Positions 6,578 to 9,993 of a stretch of 9,993 nt of DNA are shown here, one piece after another. Source of the DNA: Acidobacteriota bacterium (GTDB taxonomy: Bacteria; Acidobacteriota; Terriglobia; UBA7540); assembly GCA_003165615.1 (NCBI GenBank), contig PLWR01000677.1, positions 216-10,208 on the forward strand. Reading direction: 5' to 3'. Made by a program: the position numbers and the translations under genes. How positions within the stretch are numbered: the first letter of the stretch is position 1; the number at the start of each line of letters is the position of its first letter. Below the pieces are notes generated by a model that made no database searches, was not told the DNA's origin, and saw only the letters and a list, made by a program, of their open reading frames with translations.

Positions 6578-7678
6578 ATGTATTCAAAACAAGATCCCTC
6601 CCCCTTCCTAGCCCGCCAGGAACGGCTGCGAGCCTTGATGGAAACCCGCCGGGTTCCCTTCATGCTGGTTACTCATCTGGCCAATATTCGTTACCTCACC
6701 GGATTCACTGGCAGCTCTGGCATTGTCTTGCTGGGCCCCAGGACCGGAAGCTTGTGGGTTGATCCTCGTTACACGCTCCAGGCGCACGAGCAGGCTGAGG
6801 GTGTGGAGGTCATCGAGGAAAAGGAAGCACTCCTCAAGGGGGCGGCAAGCTGGTTACGGAAGAATGGGGTGCGGGAAGCCTCCTTTGAAGCCTCAACCAT
6901 TTCCTTCGCGCAATTTGAGCACATTCGTAAAGAGGCTGGCGATAGTTTCCAACTGAAACCAGCGGGAGATCTGATCGAGGATCTCCGTATCGTCAAGGAC
7001 CGTGGCGAGATTGAGGCTATTCGCAAGGCTGGAAAGGTAACGGCGGAGGTCTTCGCCCAAATCCTGCCGCTGGTTCGCCCCGGTGTGGTCGAACAGGATT
7101 TGGCGGCGGAAGTGGAGTACCGGATGCGCAAAAAAGGAGCGGAAGGCGCGGCGTTTGAGACCATTGTGGCCTCCGGGCCCCGCTCCGCCCACCCGCACGC
7201 TCGCCCTACCTCTAAAGCGCTGCAAGATTGTGAGTTGGTAATCTTCGACCTCGGTGCTATACTCAGCGGTTATGCCGCGGATATGACGCGGACGGTGTTT
7301 TTAGGTGATCCGACTCGCCGCGTTCGGAGCCTGTACTCCAATGTGCTGAAGGCCCAGGAGGGGGCTATCCGATCGGTCCAGGACTCAACCCCAACGGGAG
7401 AAGTTGATTCCACGGCGCGGCGTATTTTGGCAAGACATGGCCTTGCCCGGTACTTTACGCATAGCACCGGCCATGGTGTGGGCTTGGAGATTCACGAAAG
7501 GCCGCGCTTGGGCAAAGGGGATACCACCTTCCTCAGGTCAGGTTCGGTGGTCACGGTGGAGCCCGGTGTTTACCTGGAGGGGGTTGGTGGTATCCGCCTT
7601 GAGGATACGGTGCTGGTGGGGCCCGAGGGTCCCGAGATCCTTACCCCGGCGTCGAAAGAGAATTGGGTTATAAGCTGA
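6578..7678 (+). CDS. Xaa-Pro dipeptidase/aminopeptidase, peptidase family M24B
   Basis: This is a cytoplasmic two-metal peptidase that removes residues before proline in peptides. The 366-residue length fits the short PepQ/YpdF-like group. It has an N-terminal creatinase-type domain (about 10-130, with ANIRYLTGFTGSSG at 35-48) and a C-terminal pita-bread domain. All five metal ligands are present: Asp224 (VIFDLGA), Asp235 (AADMTRT), His299 (HSTGHGVGLEIHE), Glu328 (VTVEPGVYL) and Glu342 (GGIRLEDTVLV). The frame is open further upstream to an ATG at 6527, but that start would place the terminator hairpin inside the gene, so ATG 6578 is chosen. No Shine-Dalgarno site precedes 6578. It is followed by accB on the same strand, an arrangement known in several phyla. 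Whether it favours dipeptides or longer peptides cannot be read from sequence. Confidence 0.93.
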   Translation: MYSKQDPSPFLARQERLRALMETRRVPFMLVTHLANIRYLTGFTGSSGIVLLGPRTGSLWVDPRYTLQAHEQAEGVEVIEEKEALLKGAASWLRKNGVREASFEASTISFAQFEHIRKEAGDSFQLKPAGDLIEDLRIVKDRGEIEAIRKAGKVTAEVFAQILPLVRPGVVEQDLAAEVEYRMRKKGAEGAAFETIVASGPRSAHPHARPTSKALQDCELVIFDLGAILSGYAADMTRTVFLGDPTRRVRSLYSNVLKAQEGAIRSVQDSTPTGEVDSTARRILARHGLARYFTHSTGHGVGLEIHERPRLGKGDTTFLRSGSVVTVEPGVYLEGVGGIRLEDTVLVGPEGPEILTPASKENWVIS

Positions 7679-7683
7679 GCAAT

Positions 7684-7752
7684 GATCGGGGTTAGGGATT
7701 GGGGCTTCGGGCGAAACCCGAATCCCGGATCCCTAACCCCGAATCCCGAATC
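7684..7752. repeat. Degenerate 7-nt repeats in inverted orientation (TTCGGGA-type / CCCGAAT-type)
   Basis: Four units run one way in register: GATCGGG 7684-7690, GTTAGGG 7691-7697, ATTGGGG 7698-7704, CTTCGGG 7705-7711. After a 5-nt CGAAA loop (7712-7716), five units run the opposite way: CCCGAAT 7717-7723, CCCGGAT 7724-7730, CCCTAAC 7731-7737, CCCGAAT 7738-7744, CCCGAAT 7745-7751. Positions 7684-7711 and 7717-7744 are complementary at 23 of 28 positions, including a perfect 12-bp block (7688-7699 with 7729-7740). A transcript would fold into a long hairpin. No T-run follows, so it is not a standard terminator. It fills most of the gap between the peptidase gene and accB. Confidence 0.8.
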
Positions 7753-7796
7753 CGTGCGGTGGAGATCGCAAATGTTAGTGGCAGGGGGGCAAACGA

Positions 7797-8369
7797 ATGC
7801 CCGGTAAGAATTCCAAAGGTAATCTTCCTGAGCCCGGGCGCGTCTGGAATCTGGGCGACATCCAGGAGTTGCTGGACCTCCTGGCGGGGAAGGAAATCAC
7901 CGAATTTGAAATGGAGCAGCAGGGGGTCAAGATCCGTGTCCGGCGCGGGAGTGTCCACTCTGGGGACACCGGAAATGCCAGCGGATATGTGATTGCTCCC
8001 GGGAGCGTCCCGGGGGGAACGGCTCCGAATCCGGCTCCCGCGATCCCGGTGACGACGGCGTCTCCAGCGGCCTCGACCGCACCCGCGGGCGGGGAGGCAG
8101 CCACGGAATCCACCGAGGGCCTTTTCATCATGAAGGCGCCGATCGTGGGGACCTTCTACTCCGCGCCTTCCCCCAGCGCGCCGCCTTTTGCCGCGGTGGG
8201 CGACACCGTGAAGGTTGGCCAGGTCATTTGCATCATCGAAGCGATGAAGTTGATGAACGAACTGGAATCTGAGATCGCCGGCAAGATTGTTCGCGCCTAC
8301 GTTGAAAACGGCCAACCGGTGGAGTACGGGCAATCCTTGTTTGCCATCGAGCCCGCGAGGAAGAAATAG
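7797..8369 (+). CDS. accB: Biotin carboxyl carrier protein of acetyl-CoA carboxylase
   Basis: AccB carries biotin between biotin carboxylase and the carboxyltransferase in the first committed step of fatty-acid synthesis. The 190-residue protein has an N-terminal helical part (about 18-50, NLGDIQELLDLLAGKEITEFEMEQ and VKIRVRRG). A flexible Ala/Pro/Gly/Thr linker follows (about 55-105), then the biotinyl domain (about 110-187). The biotin site is EAMKLMNE with target Lys151. The protruding thumb typical of bacterial AccB is present (SAPSPSAPPF, 122-131). ATG 7797 has AGGGGGG (7783-7789) 7 nt upstream. Its N-terminal 17 residues are a polar extension before the conserved helix. accC follows, 155 nt downstream, separated by repeats. 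No elongation factor P gene lies between the peptidase and accB, although that order is common elsewhere. Confidence 0.96.
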   Translation: MPGKNSKGNLPEPGRVWNLGDIQELLDLLAGKEITEFEMEQQGVKIRVRRGSVHSGDTGNASGYVIAPGSVPGGTAPNPAPAIPVTTASPAASTAPAGGEAATESTEGLFIMKAPIVGTFYSAPSPSAPPFAAVGDTVKVGQVICIIEAMKLMNELESEIAGKIVRAYVENGQPVEYGQSLFAIEPARKK

Positions 8370-8372
8370 CCC

Positions 8373-8514
8373 ATAGTTGATAGTTCATAGTTGATAGTTG
8401 GTAGTGCCGGAGCCAGACCCATGTTGGTGGAGACCCGACAAACGCTTTCTATCAACTATTGACTATCAACTATCAACGGCTAGAGATGACTATCAACTAT
8501 AAACTATCAACTGT
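8373..8514. repeat. 7-nt tandem repeats (ATAGTTG) facing inverted copies (CTATCAA) between accB and accC
   Basis: Four head-to-tail units lie at 8373-8400 (ATAGTTG, ATAGTTC, ATAGTTG, ATAGTTG), with a degraded fifth at 8401-8407. After about 41 nt of unique sequence, inverted units CTATCAA/CTATTGA run at 8449-8476 (four units). Three more lie at 8490-8510 (CTATCAA, CTATAAA, CTATCAA). The best mate of the left block 8373-8400 is 8487-8514, complementary at 24 of 28 positions. The array begins 3 nt after the accB stop and ends 10 nt before the accC start. It is A/T-rich against G/C-rich neighbours. Confidence 0.85.
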
Positions 8515-8524
8515 TCTTCCCAGC

Positions 8525-9874
8525 ATGTTCAAAAAAATCCTGATTGCCAATCGTGGGGAAATTGCGTTGCGGGTGATTTGCGCCTGCAAGGAATTGGGCA
8601 TTCCCACCGTCGCCGTATACTCGGAAGCCGACCGCAACTCTCTGCACGTGCGCTTTGCGGATGAGGCCGTCTGCATCGGCCCGCCGCGCAGCGCCGACAG
8701 TTATCTCAACGTCGCCAGCATCATCTCCGCAGCGGAAATAACCGGCGCGGAGGCCATTCATCCCGGTTATGGTTTCCTGGCGGAAAGCTCCTATTTTGCC
8801 GGAGTATGCGAGGCTTCCAACCTCACCTTTATAGGCCCCCGCCCGGACGTTATCAGCCTGATGGGCGATAAGAATCGGGCGCGCGCAAGGATGAAGGAGT
8901 TGGGCCTTCAGGTGTTGCCGGGCTCGGAAGTGATCTCGTCCGAGGAAGAGGCCCTGCGGGAAGCGGAGCGCATCGGGTATCCCGTTATAGTAAAAGCCTC
9001 GGCGGGTGGCGGCGGCCGGGGAATGCGCATTGTGAACTCGGCGGACGAACTTCCCCACCTTTTCCGTACGGCGCAGAATGAAGCGGCGGCGTCTTTTGCC
9101 ACTCCCGATGTCTATGTGGAAAAATACATTGCCTCCCCCCGGCATATCGAGTTTCAGGTTCTGGGCGACCAGCACGGCAGGGTGGTCCACCTGGGCGAGC
9201 GTGAGTGCACCATTCAGCGCCGTCATCAGAAGCTCGTGGAGGAATCTCCTTCCACCCAAATTGATGAAGCGACTCGCCAGCGCGTTGGGCATCAGATTAT
9301 CGTGGCGCTCCAGGAAATAGGTTATACCAGCGCCGGCACCGTTGAGTTGCTGATGGATGAGAAGCGGGACCTTTACTTCCTGGAAATGAACACGCGGATT
9401 CAAGTGGAACATCCGGTAACGGAGATGGTGACGGCATTGGACCTGGTCAAGCATCAGATCCTGATTGCGGCGGGCGGGCATGTGCCTTTTGAGGGTGAGA
9501 CGATTGGCTTGCGCGGCCATGCCATTGAGTGCCGCATCTGTGCTGAGAATCCCCAGACCTTTGCCCCTTCCGCGGGCAAGATAACCGTCTTCCATGCGCC
9601 CGGCGGCACCGGCGTGAGGGTTGATACGGCCGCTTATGCCGAGTCCGTAATCCCGCCTTACTACGATTCCCTCATCGCCAAGCTCATTGTGCACGGCGAA
9701 AACCGCATGGAGGCCATCCGCCGCATGAGCCGGGCACTGGAAATGTTCATCATCCAGGGCATCTCCACATCCATTCCGGTTCAACAAAAAATCATGGCTG
9801 ACCCCGACTTTCAGGCGGGGAATTTTGACACCCACTTCTTGAGCCGGTTTGCCCGCAACGGGGACAGTCAATGA
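8525..9874 (+). CDS. accC: Biotin carboxylase subunit of acetyl-CoA carboxylase
   Basis: AccC uses ATP and bicarbonate to carboxylate the biotin carried by AccB. The 449 residues match the usual length of the enzyme. The N-terminal domain begins MFKKILIANRGEIALRVI, the conserved start of the family, which fixes ATG 8525. The ATP-grasp domain has Lys116, Lys157 and the glycine-rich loop GGGGRGM (161-167). Catalytic and metal residues are visible at Glu274, Glu287, Asn289 and Arg291 in EMNTRIQVEHPVTE. Arg337 (ECRICAE) is in the C-terminal domain. The frame stays open upstream through the repeat array (in-frame TTG 8459, ATG 8486), but the extra residues would be repeat-derived. No Shine-Dalgarno site precedes 8525. 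Pyruvate or propionyl-CoA carboxylase alpha chains are excluded by length and by the separate accB. Confidence 0.97.
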   Translation: MFKKILIANRGEIALRVICACKELGIPTVAVYSEADRNSLHVRFADEAVCIGPPRSADSYLNVASIISAAEITGAEAIHPGYGFLAESSYFAGVCEASNLTFIGPRPDVISLMGDKNRARARMKELGLQVLPGSEVISSEEEALREAERIGYPVIVKASAGGGGRGMRIVNSADELPHLFRTAQNEAAASFATPDVYVEKYIASPRHIEFQVLGDQHGRVVHLGERECTIQRRHQKLVEESPSTQIDEATRQRVGHQIIVALQEIGYTSAGTVELLMDEKRDLYFLEMNTRIQVEHPVTEMVTALDLVKHQILIAAGGHVPFEGETIGLRGHAIECRICAENPQTFAPSAGKITVFHAPGGTGVRVDTAAYAESVIPPYYDSLIAKLIVHGENRMEAIRRMSRALEMFIIQGISTSIPVQQKIMADPDFQAGNFDTHFLSRFARNGDSQ

Positions 9875-9882
9875 ACCATCGA

Positions 9883-9898
9883 GACGCGGAGGCGCGGA
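9883..9898. repeat. Short 8-nt direct repeat (GACGCGGA / GGCGCGGA)
   Basis: Two near-identical 8-nt units, GACGCGGA (9883-9890) and GGCGCGGA (9891-9898), lie just after the accC stop, followed by GGGAG. The stretch is purine/GC-rich and may be a fragment of a dispersed intergenic repeat. Only two units are present, so this is weak. Confidence 0.3.
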
Positions 9899-9934
9899 GG
9901 GAGCAGTGAATTTCCGAATCTCGAAGGAGCCTTG

Positions 9935-9993
9935 GTGCTGATTTTCAATATTGGCTGTGGCAAGAAGAAGCAGGACGCGGCTGCCATCGGGCT
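9935..9993 (+). CDS. Start of a probable SAM-dependent methyltransferase (3' truncated by the window)
   Basis: A GTG at 9935 has GAAGGAG (9923-9929) 5 nt upstream and opens a frame that runs off the window end. The 19 visible residues start VLIFNIGCGKKKQ. They resemble motif I of class I SAM-dependent methyltransferases, in which a strand ending in Asn/Asp is followed by a glycine-rich GCG loop that binds SAM. In-frame TTG 9932 is an alternative start. It lies 60 nt after accC with no terminator between, so co-transcription is possible. With so little sequence, the substrate is unknown and the family call is tentative. Confidence 0.45.
   Translation, partial: MLIFNIGCGKKKQDAAAIG

Noticed and set aside
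7684..7752. Heptamer hairpin as an intrinsic terminator of the peptidase gene
   Set aside because: The stem is long enough, but no T-tract follows and accB lies just downstream in the same direction.
8498..8503. TATAAA within the repeat as a -10 element for accC
   Set aside because: No -35-like hexamer lies at a suitable distance upstream, and the word is a one-base variant of the repeat unit.
8373..8514. Heptamer array as a CRISPR-like array
   Set aside because: The units are 7 nt and directly abutting, with no unique spacers between them, and no cas gene is nearby.
8459..8524. accC start at TTG 8459 or ATG 8486
   Set aside because: The extra residues are encoded by the repeat array, and the conserved biotin carboxylase N-terminus begins exactly at 8525. 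It is kept only as an open question in the findings.
8507..9871. 454-codon open frame antisense to accC
   Set aside because: It is an exact shadow of accC, produced by G/C-rich third codon positions. The plus strand carries a complete, family-typical enzyme.

Overview
The window looks like chromosomal core DNA from a Gram-negative bacterium, most likely Acidobacteriota. That placement is an inference. It rests on gene order (excisionase-type HTH gene, then pilMNOPQ, then an M24B peptidase, then accB-accC), on high G+C at third codon positions, and on short tandem repeats between genes. No rRNA or other marker is present to confirm it. All complete genes except the small HTH regulator belong to well-known families. 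I see no mobile element, CRISPR array, tRNA or rRNA.

Layout. Positions 3-164 hold the last 53 codons of an unidentified gene. Positions 165-785 are non-coding: a possible hairpin near 201-247, a short 9-nt tandem repeat, then an A-rich stretch with recurring CACGAAA sites that ends in a good sigma70-type promoter (709-738). The promoter leads into a tightly packed operon at 831-6497: a 67-residue HTH protein, then pilM, pilN, pilO, pilP and pilQ, with gaps of 30, 2, 15 and 56 nt and a 4-nt ATGA overlap. It closes at a strong intrinsic terminator (6541-6568). These genes build the envelope-spanning alignment complex of a type IV pilus. PilM is the cytoplasmic actin-like ring, PilN and PilO are inner-membrane coiled-coil proteins, PilP is the periplasmic link, and PilQ is the outer-membrane secretin. 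The pilus motor, prepilin peptidase and pilin genes are not in the window.

Right after the terminator comes an M24B Xaa-Pro dipeptidase/aminopeptidase (6578-7678). It is followed by accB (biotin carboxyl carrier protein) and accC (biotin carboxylase), which carry out the first half-reaction of acetyl-CoA carboxylase in fatty-acid synthesis. The last 59 nt look like the start of a SAM-dependent methyltransferase.

The most unusual structure is not a gene. Both gaps around accB (7679-7796 and 8370-8524) hold arrays of degenerate 7-nt units that run in one direction and then in the inverse direction. The two arrays share this plan but use unrelated unit sequences. The second array reaches almost to the accC start codon, and accC has no visible Shine-Dalgarno site. 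I found no convincing new biological system. The rest of the window is ordinary housekeeping and pilus-assembly content.
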